Origin: an uncultured Ruminococcus sp. | GTDB lineage: Bacteria; Bacillota; Clostridia; Oscillospirales; Ruminococcaceae | Direction: 5' to 3' | DNA length: 8,832 nucleotides | NCBI GenBank assembly: GCA_900556055.1 | Contig: USNJ01000082.1 | Span: 1-8,832, forward strand | Shown here: positions 1 to 6,075 of the stretch, piece by piece | How the letters are laid out: the number at the start of each line of letters is the position of its first letter | Numbering within the stretch: the stretch's first letter is position 1 | Notes under the pieces: generated by a model | The model's input: only the letters and a program-made list of their open reading frames with translations | Databases searched by the model: none | What the model was told of the DNA's origin: nothing | Position numbers and translations under genes: made by a program

Positions 1-140
1 CTGATTTGAGATATAAAGATAATCCAAGCTATAATGTGTGCCTATGCGGAGAAGTTACTATTGATTTTGGAGACGGTCATAGTATTGTCCTTGTTACATC
101 AAATCACAGCATAATAGATGACCTACAAAAAGAGCCTTGA
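1..140 (+). CDS. C-terminal fragment of an unrecognised protein
   Basis: An open frame runs in from the left edge (first full codon at 3) and stops at TGA 138-140, giving the last 45 residues of a protein that starts outside the window. The fragment begins DLRYKDNPSYN and contains VTIDFGDGHSIVLVTSN, which reads like alternating beta strands, then ends in a polar IIDDLQKEP tail. There is no membrane segment or recognisable catalytic motif, and I cannot assign a family. The other two plus frames are closed near the start, so this is the only plausible rightward reading. Its stop codon lies within the left arm of the inverted repeat at 132-187. Being short and cut, it could also be a chance frame. 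Confidence 0.45.
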   Translation, partial: DLRYKDNPSYNVCLCGEVTIDFGDGHSIVLVTSNHSIIDDLQKEP

Positions 141-187
141 AACTGGTTTCAAGGTTTCAAAGTAAAAGTTTCAAGGTTTCAAGGCTC
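132..187. repeat. Nested inverted and tandem octamer repeat (GTTTCAAG)
   Basis: The unit GTTTCAAG occurs at 146-153, 168-175 and 176-183, with a variant GTTTCAAA at 154-161. The copies form two back-to-back pairs separated by GTAAAA. A reverse-complement copy lies at the left: GAGCCTTGAAAC (132-143) pairs perfectly with GTTTCAAGGCTC (176-187). A tighter alternative hairpin pairs 135-143 with 146-154 around a 2-base loop. Read leftward, the outer stem is followed by CTTTTTG, so it could act as a terminator for leftward transcripts; read rightward there is no immediate T-run. Function is inferred from shape only. Confidence 0.55.
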
Positions 188-284
188 GTTGCCGCTCATC
201 GTTTTTACCATCATATTAGTTATTCGCAAACACCTGTTATAACGGCACTGTTCTTTAAAATTCCTATTTTACGTCATTCTAACA

Positions 285-318
285 GCATTATAAGCATTTT
301 CCAAACGCTTTATAATGC
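285..318. repeat. Inverted repeat, 11-bp stem with one bulge
   Basis: GCATTATAAGC (285-295) pairs with GCTTTATAATGC (307-318), with one unpaired base and an 11-base loop. Neither side is followed by a T-run, so it does not look like a terminator. It lies immediately left of the terminator at 341-390. Role unknown. Confidence 0.45.
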
Positions 319-334
319 CCCTAAAACGCTAAAA

Positions 335-390
335 ACAAAAAAGCGGGAGTTTTCAACAACCCATTCGGATTTCGTTGAAAACTCCCGCTT
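335..390 (-). terminator. Strong Rho-independent terminator, leftward
   Basis: A perfect 17-bp stem pairs AAGCGGGAGTTTTCAAC (341-357) with its complement at 374-390 around a 16-base loop. On the minus strand the stem runs directly into a T-rich tract (TTTT, G, TTTTT) corresponding to positions 331-340. On the plus strand it is followed by CCCATTTGAC, so it is directional. The nearest leftward gene, DUF421, ends 300 bases away, so this is either a backup terminator or the end of an unseen leftward transcript. Confidence 0.75.
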
Positions 391-441
391 CCCATTTGAC
401 ACCATATTTTTCCATGAACAACAAATTCAAGCTTTCTCGCA

Positions 442-462
442 GTAGAATAATCCCTATTCTAC
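442..462. repeat. Small perfect hairpin
   Basis: GTAGAATA (442-449) pairs with TATTCTAC (455-462) around a 5-base loop. It lacks a following T-run in either direction. No role can be assigned. Confidence 0.35.
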
Positions 463-564
463 GTTGTTTGAACCACTTTTCTTTTTTTCTAAACCCTTTT
501 CAACCTTTTTCTCATATTTATTGATATACATGTCTAATTACAATTTTTTCATTGTGATTTTATG

Positions 565-593
565 ACGAACGAAAAAGCGGAGGGGCTTCCCCT
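565..593 (-). terminator. Terminator-like hairpin, first copy of a 29-bp direct repeat
   Basis: AGGGG CTT CCCCT (581-593) forms a short GC hairpin. Read leftward it is followed by CCGCTTTTTCG, a T5 tract. Read rightward it is followed by TTTATAA, so weak bidirectional action is possible. Positions 565-593 match 662-690 at 28 of 29 bases (G579 versus A676), and looser similarity continues leftward for about 15 bases. The unit therefore looks duplicated, 97 bases apart, from the terminator that ends the DUF421 gene. Confidence 0.55.
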
Positions 594-661
594 TTTATAA
601 AAAGTAACATAAAGAAGTTCTGACGGTACCGAGCAGCAATATTCGCTCATTTTGCTTTTTA

Positions 662-692
662 ACGAACGAAAAAGCAGAGGGGCTTCCCCTCA
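662..692 (-). terminator. Rho-independent terminator of the DUF421 gene (second repeat copy)
   Basis: On the minus strand the sequence reads GAGGGG AAG CCCCTC then TGCTTTTTCG: a 6-bp GC stem and T5 tract. The stem begins within the TGA stop codon (692-690) of the DUF421 gene, so the terminator overlaps the end of that gene. It is the second copy of the 29-bp repeat at 565-593. Confidence 0.65.
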
Positions 693-1394
693 TTCAAAGA
701 CTTCCCTGCCTGTTCCTCCGTCACGTCGGAATACCTGAAGCTCATTGCCGTTCACGCATACTCCGAGAAATACATCATTCACATCGGATATGCCATGCTC
801 GGAAAGCTTCTTTTCAAGCCATACCATGTTATTTCCCGTATGCTTCAGCGTCTCCTCAATGATCTTTCCGTCTATGATAACATTCGGAGATACCGAGCTT
901 TCGGGCGGCTTGACATTCAGATCCTTAGGCGTAAGCGGACGGCTGTCGGAGGCGGGCAGAAAGCTTATCTGTCCGTTTATTTCCATTATCGCCGTTTCGA
1001 CCTCGCTCAGATCAAAATATCCCTCATTTCGGCAGTGCATAAGGAATTCATTGAGATCAATGCCTGCCTTTCTGAGATTTTCGTTGTATATTTTTCCCTT
1101 ATCATAAAGTATCAGGGATTTGCCGTTCAGGAACTTTCTCATTCTGACGGATTTCAGCGTCAGGAATGTGGAAAGCACCGCAATAAGCGCATAAACGATC
1201 ATTGCCGTAAGCGGCCTCCACATTTCACCGTCGATCTCAGTCGCCATCTCAGCGGCTATCGAGCCTATCGTTATGCCGATGATGTAATCGAACATATTTA
1301 TCTGCGATATCTGCTTGTTGCCCATAAGCTTTGTCAGTACAAATATCACAACTGCCGAAAAAGCGGCAGTTGCCACAAGCTTTAAAAAATCCAA
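690..1394 (-). CDS. DUF421 (YetF-like) membrane protein
   Basis: A protein of about 234 residues with the DUF421/YetF layout. Three hydrophobic segments lie near residues 5-25, 35-52 and 63-81, and a soluble C-terminal half follows. The family hallmark is clear: MGNKQISQINMFDYI then GITIGSIAAEM at the first loop and second helix. The C-terminal half has the usual GYFDLSEVETAIMEINGQISFLP segment and a later IIDGKI motif. Family length is normally 200-240 residues. The biochemical function is unknown; related DUF421 proteins of Bacillus affect the spore membrane. I chose the TTG start at 1394-1392 because GGGAG (1407-1403) lies 8 bases upstream of it. The in-frame GTG at 1403 directly abuts that Shine-Dalgarno, and an in-frame stop closes the frame further upstream. 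Both possible starts fall inside the terminator hairpin of the preceding GH25 gene, which is odd. The stop codon overlaps its own terminator. Confidence 0.85.
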   Translation of the reverse strand: MDFLKLVATAAFSAVVIFVLTKLMGNKQISQINMFDYIIGITIGSIAAEMATEIDGEMWRPLTAMIVYALIAVLSTFLTLKSVRMRKFLNGKSLILYDKGKIYNENLRKAGIDLNEFLMHCRNEGYFDLSEVETAIMEINGQISFLPASDSRPLTPKDLNVKPPESSVSPNVIIDGKIIEETLKHTGNNMVWLEKKLSEHGISDVNDVFLGVCVNGNELQVFRRDGGTGREVFE

Positions 1395-1438
1395 AAAAAT
1401 CACTCCCGTACTTTTTTATTATTTTGTACGGAAGTGAT
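1393..1438 (-). terminator. Rho-independent terminator of GH25 gene that overlaps the DUF421 ribosome binding site
   Basis: On the minus strand a 13-bp stem (1438-1426 with 1411-1399, one G-U wobble) surrounds an A-rich 14-base loop and is followed at once by six T (1398-1393). It starts 4 bases after the GH25 stop codon. The 3' arm contains GGGAG (1407-1403), the only Shine-Dalgarno for the DUF421 gene, and the T-run leads into its TTG start (1394-1392). On the plus strand the wobble becomes a mismatch and no comparable T-run follows, so it is directional. Whether it also acts as an attenuator or translational switch is inference. Confidence 0.75.
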
Positions 1439-1442
1439 AATT

Positions 1443-2393
1443 TTATGTATTGCTTTTTGAATAATCGACAAATGAGATGTTCAGATCAACTTCAGTGTCA
1501 ATTCCGTCGATCTTTCCATCGCTCGCATACTGCCACATCTGGAATTCATACGGATATGTAGGCTCGTCCCGATATTCGGCAAGCCAGAAATCATATTCTT
1601 TCAGACGGCTCATATTCATCTTCATAAGTGCGGTTCTTCGGTTTGCATAAATCATTGCAACATATCCCGATTCGCGGATATAATCGCAGAATGCAACACA
1701 GCATTTATTGAGCGTTTCGGGAGATACAGCATCTGTCCTCGCCTCATTCGTTCCTATCATTTCCCAGTCATATACAACGGGATATGTTATTTTGAATTTT
1801 TTCAGCAGATCGGCTGTGAATACAGCTTCGTTCAGCGCTTCTTCGGGCGTGACAGCCTGTGAAAAGAAATACACGCCTACATCTATCCCCGCTTTTTCGG
1901 CACCCTTAACATATTCGGCAAAACGCTCGTCCTCATTCAGCTGACCGCTTTCGTAGCCTCTGTATCCGATACGGAGCATTGCAAAATCAACGCCGCTTTC
2001 CCTGACCTTTTCCCAGTCGATGTCACCCTGAAAATAGGAAACATCAATTCCGACCTTTCCCTCAACAGCGTTTTCTTCATCGCTGTATCGCAGCAGGCCG
2101 TTATCATCACGGTAAAAAAGCTCGGAGTCATATGGATTTTCAGGCACATCATCAAGACGCGCAAGCCATACATCGCCCATTGAACCGTCACTGAATGTTA
2201 TAGCGTTTTCATCGGATATGACGCTGTCCTCCATAGCATGGATCTCAGCATTTACGGCAACAGTTTTGGCTTCAAGCTCGCTTATCCGACCAATGACCGA
2301 GAATACAACAGCTGCAAGCACAATTATCGCAGCTGTCTGTATCAGTATAAAAATATTTTTCGGTTTCGAGAACCATTCCTTGATTTTCTTAAT
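1443..2393 (-). CDS. Membrane-anchored GH25 family lysozyme (muramidase)
   Basis: Glycoside hydrolase family 25 enzymes cleave the beta-1,4 bond between N-acetylmuramic acid and N-acetylglucosamine in peptidoglycan. With the start at ATT 2393-2391 the protein has 316 residues. It opens with a basic cytoplasmic stretch (KKIKEWFSKPK), then a membrane segment near residues 14-35, a short helical or coiled stalk rich in E and A, and the GH25 barrel from about residue 114 to the end. Catalytic-site motifs visible are GIDVS with Asp117, YDWE with Asp209 and Glu211, and WQY at 287-289. No signal-peptidase or lipobox site is evident, so it should be an N-in, C-out anchored enzyme. No ATG/GTG/TTG lies upstream of GTG 2321-2319, which would cut the membrane segment in half and has no Shine-Dalgarno. 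ATT has AGGGA 10 bases upstream. The gene follows the GGDEF gene without a gap. Confidence 0.85.
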   Translation of the reverse strand: MKKIKEWFSKPKNIFILIQTAAIIVLAAVVFSVIGRISELEAKTVAVNAEIHAMEDSVISDENAITFSDGSMGDVWLARLDDVPENPYDSELFYRDDNGLLRYSDEENAVEGKVGIDVSYFQGDIDWEKVRESGVDFAMLRIGYRGYESGQLNEDERFAEYVKGAEKAGIDVGVYFFSQAVTPEEALNEAVFTADLLKKFKITYPVVYDWEMIGTNEARTDAVSPETLNKCCVAFCDYIRESGYVAMIYANRRTALMKMNMSRLKEYDFWLAEYRDEPTYPYEFQMWQYASDGKIDGIDTEVDLNISFVDYSKSNT

Positions 2394-2408
2394 TTTCTAT
2401 CATTCCCT
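2391..2408 (-). promoter_or_regulatory. Shine-Dalgarno and probable ATT start codon of the GH25 gene
   Basis: AGGGA (2408-2404) lies at the end of the GGDEF coding sequence. Ten bases downstream is ATT (2393-2391), in frame with GH25 and starting an ideal basic-then-hydrophobic anchor (KKIKEW onward). An ATG at 2403-2401 overlaps the GGDEF stop (ATGA) but directly abuts the Shine-Dalgarno and meets TAA after four codons. The other genes here have gaps of 7 to 12 bases, so ATT fits and ATG does not. A one-base sequencing or mutational indel (4 A versus 3 A at 2393-2396) that would join the ATG to the GH25 frame is the alternative. Confidence 0.5.
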
Positions 2409-3554
2409 GCAAGCCGCTTCCGCAGCTTTTTTACTTTGCTTTTTCGCATACATTTCCTGATCGGCACGAAGAACAAAATCCTGCACCTTTTCAGTGCCTC
2501 CGCCGCAAAAATCCGTCTCACCTATGCTGAGTGAGATAGTAAACGGTTCGGAGCTTTTTCTGTTGAACTGTTCTGTCTCCCTTTCGATCGTTTCTGCTAT
2601 CTGTGCAGACATTCCGCAGGAACAGACTACCGCAAATTCATCTCCGCCGTAGCGTGCGGCAAACGCATCGAAATTTTCGCACGCTTTTTTGAGTATCTCC
2701 GCAACGCAGACAAGTGCCCTGTCGCCCGTCGTATGTCCGAAATTGTCGTTTATAAGCTTGAATTTGTCAATGTCTATCATAAGAAGAGAATACTTGTCGC
2801 TTTTGCTTTGTTCAGTACATATTTTTGTCATATATTTATCGAATTTATATCTGTTGTTAAGTCCCGTAAGTCCGTCAACCGAGATCTGATGATTCTGCAC
2901 GTTTACAAATACCATAAGCAGTGAAAGCGCAACGCCTATCCACAGCAGAGAAGTTCCGTAAAAATTATACTGTATGAACAATGCCGTGATCGGTATGATC
3001 ATAAATGATGCCATGGAAATGCACTGATACTTTTCCGTTTTTGTATGCATTCGTTTCAGCATAATAAGGTCGATCGAAGCAGCGGCGATAAGATATATGA
3101 ATGATGTCAGCGACGGCAGCCATGACAGCTTTCCTCCGTAGACATAATTCTGCTCATCAACTCCGAAAACCCATTTTGTTTTGAGGCTCAGGATAGTGCA
3201 CAGCACTCCCGTAATAAACGGGATCAATACACCTGCTTTTCCCAGCGCATTAAGACGCCCCTCAATATGGAAATATTCCATGGTATAAATTAACCATATC
3301 AGCGGGATCATATAGTGTATTATGTAATAAGCAAACGTGCATATCACATTGAGCGCAATTGCACCCGTAAAGGTCATTCCCCTGAGCAGCCAGAGCACAC
3401 TGTCAAGCGAAAGCTCGACAGCTGTAAGGCTTACGACCCCATAATAAGTACCCTGAGTCTTTGTCTTTTCAGAAGCGATATTTTTATTTGAAAGAAGTAT
3501 CACCAGGACGATTATTCCGATTATGTTTGTCTGAATATAATAATATGTCAGCAT
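2400..3554 (-). CDS. Seven-transmembrane GGDEF diguanylate cyclase
   Basis: This protein should make the second messenger c-di-GMP from two GTP at the inner face of the membrane. The 384 residues divide into a membrane half with about seven hydrophobic segments (near 8-22, 37-58, 66-91, 104-123, 145-165, 181-196 and 202-219) and a C-terminal GGDEF domain from about 226. The domain opens with DGLTGLNNR. It has the metal-binding MIDIDKFK motif (Asp261), FGHTTGD, an intact RYGGDEF active site at 301-307 and a final ADQEMYAKK helix. The product-inhibition RxxD site expected just before GGDEF is not conserved: Asn294 and Ala297 occupy those places. The ATG start is preceded by AGGGGG at a 7-base gap. 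A strong promoter lies about 40 bases upstream, and the stop overlaps an ATGA beside the next gene. The membrane half is likely a sensor; its ligand is unknown. Confidence 0.9.
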   Translation of the reverse strand: MLTYYYIQTNIIGIIVLVILLSNKNIASEKTKTQGTYYGVVSLTAVELSLDSVLWLLRGMTFTGAIALNVICTFAYYIIHYMIPLIWLIYTMEYFHIEGRLNALGKAGVLIPFITGVLCTILSLKTKWVFGVDEQNYVYGGKLSWLPSLTSFIYLIAAASIDLIMLKRMHTKTEKYQCISMASFMIIPITALFIQYNFYGTSLLWIGVALSLLMVFVNVQNHQISVDGLTGLNNRYKFDKYMTKICTEQSKSDKYSLLMIDIDKFKLINDNFGHTTGDRALVCVAEILKKACENFDAFAARYGGDEFAVVCSCGMSAQIAETIERETEQFNRKSSEPFTISLSIGETDFCGGGTEKVQDFVLRADQEMYAKKQSKKAAEAACRE

Positions 3555-3596
3555 GAACTTGCCCCCTAAGCAAAGTTTAAAGCATACCGTAATATT

Positions 3597-3625
3597 ATTT
3601 TATCAGATTTTTACGTAAATGTCAA
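3597..3625 (-). promoter_or_regulatory. Sigma-A-type promoter for the GGDEF gene
   Basis: On the minus strand TTGACA (3625-3620), a perfect -35, is followed by a 17-base spacer and TAAAAT (3602-3597), a 5-of-6 match to the -10. Transcription should start near 3590, about 35 bases before the ATG. A 9-base repeat CTTTGCTTA flanks the promoter on both sides (3654-3646 and 3575-3567). Confidence 0.75.
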
Positions 3626-3688
3626 TAGAATTGTTGCGTAATATTTAAGCAAAGCGAGATTTGTACATATTTTATCTCTGCCGATATT

Positions 3689-3717
3689 ATTATATCACAT
3701 ATTCGACGATAATTCAA
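3689..3717 (-). promoter_or_regulatory. Possible second, upstream leftward promoter
   Basis: TTGAAT (3717-3712), a 17-base spacer and a perfect TATAAT (3694-3689) on the minus strand. It would give a leader of about 130 bases before the GGDEF gene. The -35 matches only 4 of 6 positions and the region is AT-rich, so this is weaker than the proximal promoter. Confidence 0.4.
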
Positions 3718-3770
3718 TATCTTTTGCACTGATTCCCGCCTGAAGCATTATATCGCCGTGATACACACGT

Positions 3771-3782
3771 TTTCCCGGGAAA
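3771..3782. repeat. Perfect 12-bp palindrome TTTCCCGGGAAA
   Basis: A self-complementary dodecamer in the divergent promoter region, about 55 bases upstream of the distal leftward -35. It could be an operator, but a palindrome of this size is expected about twice by chance in a window of this length. Confidence 0.25.
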
Positions 3783-3915
3783 TATCTGTCTTACAGAATG
3801 ACAAAGCGGCAGCACCCGCAAAGGCTGTGCCGAATGAAGAAAGCATTGAATATCACAAAGTAAAATCACATAAAAATAATACATCAAAAATGCAAAATTA
3901 TAGAGTATGCGATGC

Positions 3916-3944
3916 TTTACAAATGACCTATAATATGTTATAAT
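3916..3944 (+). promoter_or_regulatory. Sigma-A-type promoter of the lepA-feo operon
   Basis: TTTACA (3916-3921), a 17-base spacer and a perfect TATAAT (3939-3944). The start of transcription should be near 3951, giving a leader of about 42 bases before the lepA start. A second TATAAT (3929-3934) lies within the spacer, and the two form an imperfect palindrome (12 of 14 positions, 3929-3942) over the -10. I see no clear Fur-type box. Confidence 0.75.
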
Positions 3945-3992
3945 GTTTTCATATGCGGAAAACCGCCGATTTTAAAAAAAGGAGAGATTTTT

Positions 3993-5804
3993 TTGCCGAC
4001 TCCCCAGGAAAATATAAGAAATTTTTGTATAATCGCTCACATAGACCACGGTAAATCCACGCTTGCCGACCGTATCCTCGAACTGACATCGACAGTTTCT
4101 CTGCGTGACATGGAAGAACAGCTTCTCGACAACATGGATATCGAACGTGAAAGAGGAATCACCATCAAAGCCCGTGCTGTCCGCCTGAATTACACGGCTG
4201 ACAACGGAAACACATATGTTTTCAATCTTATCGACACCCCGGGCCATGTCGATTTCAACTATGAGGTATCCCGTTCGCTGGCTGCGTGCGAAGGTGCAGT
4301 TCTTGTCGTTGATGCATCTCAGGGAATCGAGGCGCAGACGCTTGCCAACACATATCTTGCGATCGAACATGACCTGGAAGTTATGCCTGTCATCAACAAG
4401 ATAGACCTGCCATCGGCTGAACCTGAGCGTGTATGTGCGGAGATAGAGTCCGTCATCGGAATTCCTGCTATGGATGCGCCCAAGATATCCGCAAAAACAG
4501 GACTCAATGTAAAGGACGTTCTCGAACGTATCATCACTGATATACCCGCTCCGAGCGGAGATGCGAACAAGCCCCTGAAAGCGCTTATCTTCGACTGCTT
4601 CTACGACAGCTACAAGGGCGTTATCATTTACGTCCGTGTAAAGGAAGGTGCCGTAAAGCCGGGCGACACTATCCGTCTTATGGCAACGGGCGCAGAATTC
4701 ACCGTTGTTGAGGCGGGATACATGGGTGCTACCGATCTCGTAAGCAATCCTGGCGGAATAAGCGCCGGCGAAGTTGGATATATCACAGCATCCATCAAGA
4801 GCATAGGCGACACAAAGGTCGGCGATACGGTAACATCAGCGGAAAATCCCTGCGACGAACCGCTTCCCGGCTACCGTGAAGTCAATCCTATGGTATATTC
4901 GGGTATCTATCCCGCTGACGGTGCGCGCTACGGCGATCTCCGTGACGCACTTGAAAAGCTCCGGCTGAATGATGCCTCGCTGTCCTTTGAGCCTGAAACT
5001 TCCATTGCCCTCGGATTCGGCTTCCGCTGCGGATTTCTCGGACTTCTGCACATGGAGATCATTCAGGAGCGTCTTGAACGTGAATATAATCTCGATCTCA
5101 TCACAACCGCACCGTCTGTTATCTTCAAGGTAAATCTCACAAACGGCGAGACGGTTTATATCGACAATCCTACAAACTATCCCGATGTCTCGGAAATAAA
5201 GTCTGCCGAAGAGCCGATAGTAAAGGCAAATATCCTAGCTCCCTCCGATTATGTCGGAAACATAATGGAGCTTTGCCAGGAACGCCGAGGCAATTTCAAG
5301 GATATGACCTATCTTGATGCTACCAGAGTTGAGCTGCATTACGAGCTTCCTCTCTGCGAGATCGTCTACGATTTCTTTGATGCACTGAAATCACGCACAA
5401 AAGGCTATGCATCCTTCGATTACGAGATACTCGGCTATGCTCCGTCCAAGCTCGTAAAGCTTGATATCCTGCTGAACGGCGATGTAATAGATGCCCTTTC
5501 ATTCATCGTCCATGCTGACAGTGCATACGCAAGAGCAAGAAAGATGGTTGAAAAGCTGAAGGAAAATATCCCAAGACAGATGTTTGAGATACCTATACAG
5601 GCAGCAGTCGGCGGCAAGATCATCGCAAGAGAGACTATCAAGGCAATGCGCAAGGACGTTCTTGCAAAGTGCTACGGCGGTGATATCACACGTAAGAAGA
5701 AGCTGCTTGAAAAGCAAAAAGAGGGCAAAAAGAGAATGCGTCAGCTCGGCACGGTTTCCGTTCCTCAGGAAGCATTCATGTCCGTGCTGAAGCTTGACGA
5801 ATAA
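3993..5804 (+). CDS. lepA: Elongation factor 4 (LepA), ribosomal GTPase
   Basis: LepA/EF-4 is a translational GTPase related to EF-G that binds the ribosome and affects stalled or back-translocated complexes and ribosome assembly; it acts in the cytoplasm and at the membrane. The 603 residues match the usual length of about 600. All G motifs are intact: AHIDHGKST at 15-23, RGIT at 54-57, DTPGH at 81-85, NKID at 135-138 and SAK at 166-168. EF-G-like domains follow, and the LepA-specific C-terminal domain is clear, including [20 protein letters not shown] and the basic [22 protein letters not shown] stretch near 560-580. The start is TTG at 3993; AGGAG (3980-3984) sits 8 bases upstream, and the N-terminus [20 protein letters not shown] matches the family. 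It heads the operon, with feoA beginning 23 bases after its stop and no terminator between. Confidence 0.98.
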   Translation: MPTPQENIRNFCIIAHIDHGKSTLADRILELTSTVSLRDMEEQLLDNMDIERERGITIKARAVRLNYTADNGNTYVFNLIDTPGHVDFNYEVSRSLAACEGAVLVVDASQGIEAQTLANTYLAIEHDLEVMPVINKIDLPSAEPERVCAEIESVIGIPAMDAPKISAKTGLNVKDVLERIITDIPAPSGDANKPLKALIFDCFYDSYKGVIIYVRVKEGAVKPGDTIRLMATGAEFTVVEAGYMGATDLVSNPGGISAGEVGYITASIKSIGDTKVGDTVTSAENPCDEPLPGYREVNPMVYSGIYPADGARYGDLRDALEKLRLNDASLSFEPETSIALGFGFRCGFLGLLHMEIIQERLEREYNLDLITTAPSVIFKVNLTNGETVYIDNPTNYPDVSEIKSAEEPIVKANILAPSDYVGNIMELCQERRGNFKDMTYLDATRVELHYELPLCEIVYDFFDALKSRTKGYASFDYEILGYAPSKLVKLDILLNGDVIDALSFIVHADSAYARARKMVEKLKENIPRQMFEIPIQAAVGGKIIARETIKAMRKDVLAKCYGGDITRKKKLLEKQKEGKKRMRQLGTVSVPQEAFMSVLKLDE

Positions 5805-5827
5805 TTCTGAAAGGAATGGTCATTGAT

Positions 5828-6055
5828 ATGACTCTGGATTCACTTAAACCCGGACAGAGCGCAACTATAACCGCTGTCGGAGGAGAAGGCGCACTGAGAT
5901 GCCGTCTGCTTGATATGGGACTTATCCCGAAAACAAGAGTGTATGTCAGAAAGGTTGCTCCCTTGGGTGATCCGATCGAGCTTCATCTTAGGGGCTATGA
6001 GCTTACCATAAGACTCGACGATGCACAGCGTATCGAGATCGACGAAATTCAATAA
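5828..6055 (+). CDS. feoA: FeoA, ferrous iron transport accessory protein
   Basis: FeoA is a small cytoplasmic SH3-like protein needed for FeoB-mediated ferrous iron uptake, probably by modulating the FeoB G domain. The product has 75 residues, typical for the family. It starts MTLDSLKPGQSATI, has the conserved RLLDMGLIPKTRV core and ends with GYELTIRLDDAQRIEI, the usual last beta strands. An ATG 12 bases earlier (5816) is in frame but directly abuts the AAGGA Shine-Dalgarno (5811-5815), whereas the chosen ATG at 5828 leaves a 12-base gap and matches the usual family start. It lies between lepA (23 bases upstream) and feoB (20 bases downstream), so expression should be coupled to both. Confidence 0.93.
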   Translation: MTLDSLKPGQSATITAVGGEGALRCRLLDMGLIPKTRVYVRKVAPLGDPIELHLRGYELTIRLDDAQRIEIDEIQ

Positions 6056-6075
6056 ATCTTCGGAGGCCATAATAT

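Larger units (their letters stand above)
141..689. other. Intergenic region without a convincing gene, rich in hairpins
   Basis: About 550 bases separate the left-edge gene from the DUF421 gene. Open frames here lack a Shine-Dalgarno and recognisable composition, and the longest rightward one overlaps several palindromes. What the stretch does hold is a series of inverted repeats: 132-187, 285-318, 341-390, 442-462, 565-593 and 662-692. The direction of the T-runs shows that most would terminate leftward transcription. I see no tRNA, transposase remnant or CRISPR-type array. Confidence 0.6.
3555..3992. other. Divergent intergenic region between the GGDEF and lepA genes
   Basis: Some 440 bases separate two divergent operons. 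The stretch contains two leftward sigma-A-type promoters (3597-3625 and 3689-3717), one rightward promoter (3916-3944), a 12-bp palindrome (3771-3782), a GC-richer possible repeat remnant (about 3776-3850), and a small GCGG-AAAA-CCGC hairpin in the lepA leader (3955-3966). Short open frames here overlap the promoters and lack Shine-Dalgarno sequences. No riboswitch architecture is recognised. Confidence 0.6.

Noticed and set aside
137..445. Rightward open frame of 102 codons in the left intergenic region
   Set aside because: It starts at a TTG within the inverted repeat, has no Shine-Dalgarno, and runs through three palindromes including a perfect 17-bp terminator stem. Composition is not protein-like.
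454..531. Leftward 25-codon frame starting MYINKYEKK, Lys/Glu-rich
   Set aside because: No Shine-Dalgarno or promoter is visible upstream, and a Lys-rich short frame is expected in such AT-rich DNA. It could be a small protein, but the evidence is too thin to annotate.
795..1385. Rightward open frame of 196 codons opposite DUF421
   Set aside because: It is antisense to a clear DUF421 gene, lacks a Shine-Dalgarno and has no domain sense.
1493..1498. TTGACA on the minus strand near the end of the GH25 gene as a -35 for DUF421
   Set aside because: No acceptable -10 hexamer lies 16-18 bases downstream; the match falls within codons for Gly-Ile-Asp-Thr and is probably chance.
3758..3943. Rightward 61-codon frame upstream of lepA
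   Set aside because: It covers the lepA -35 and most of the -10, has no Shine-Dalgarno, and its sequence resembles translation of an intergenic repeat.
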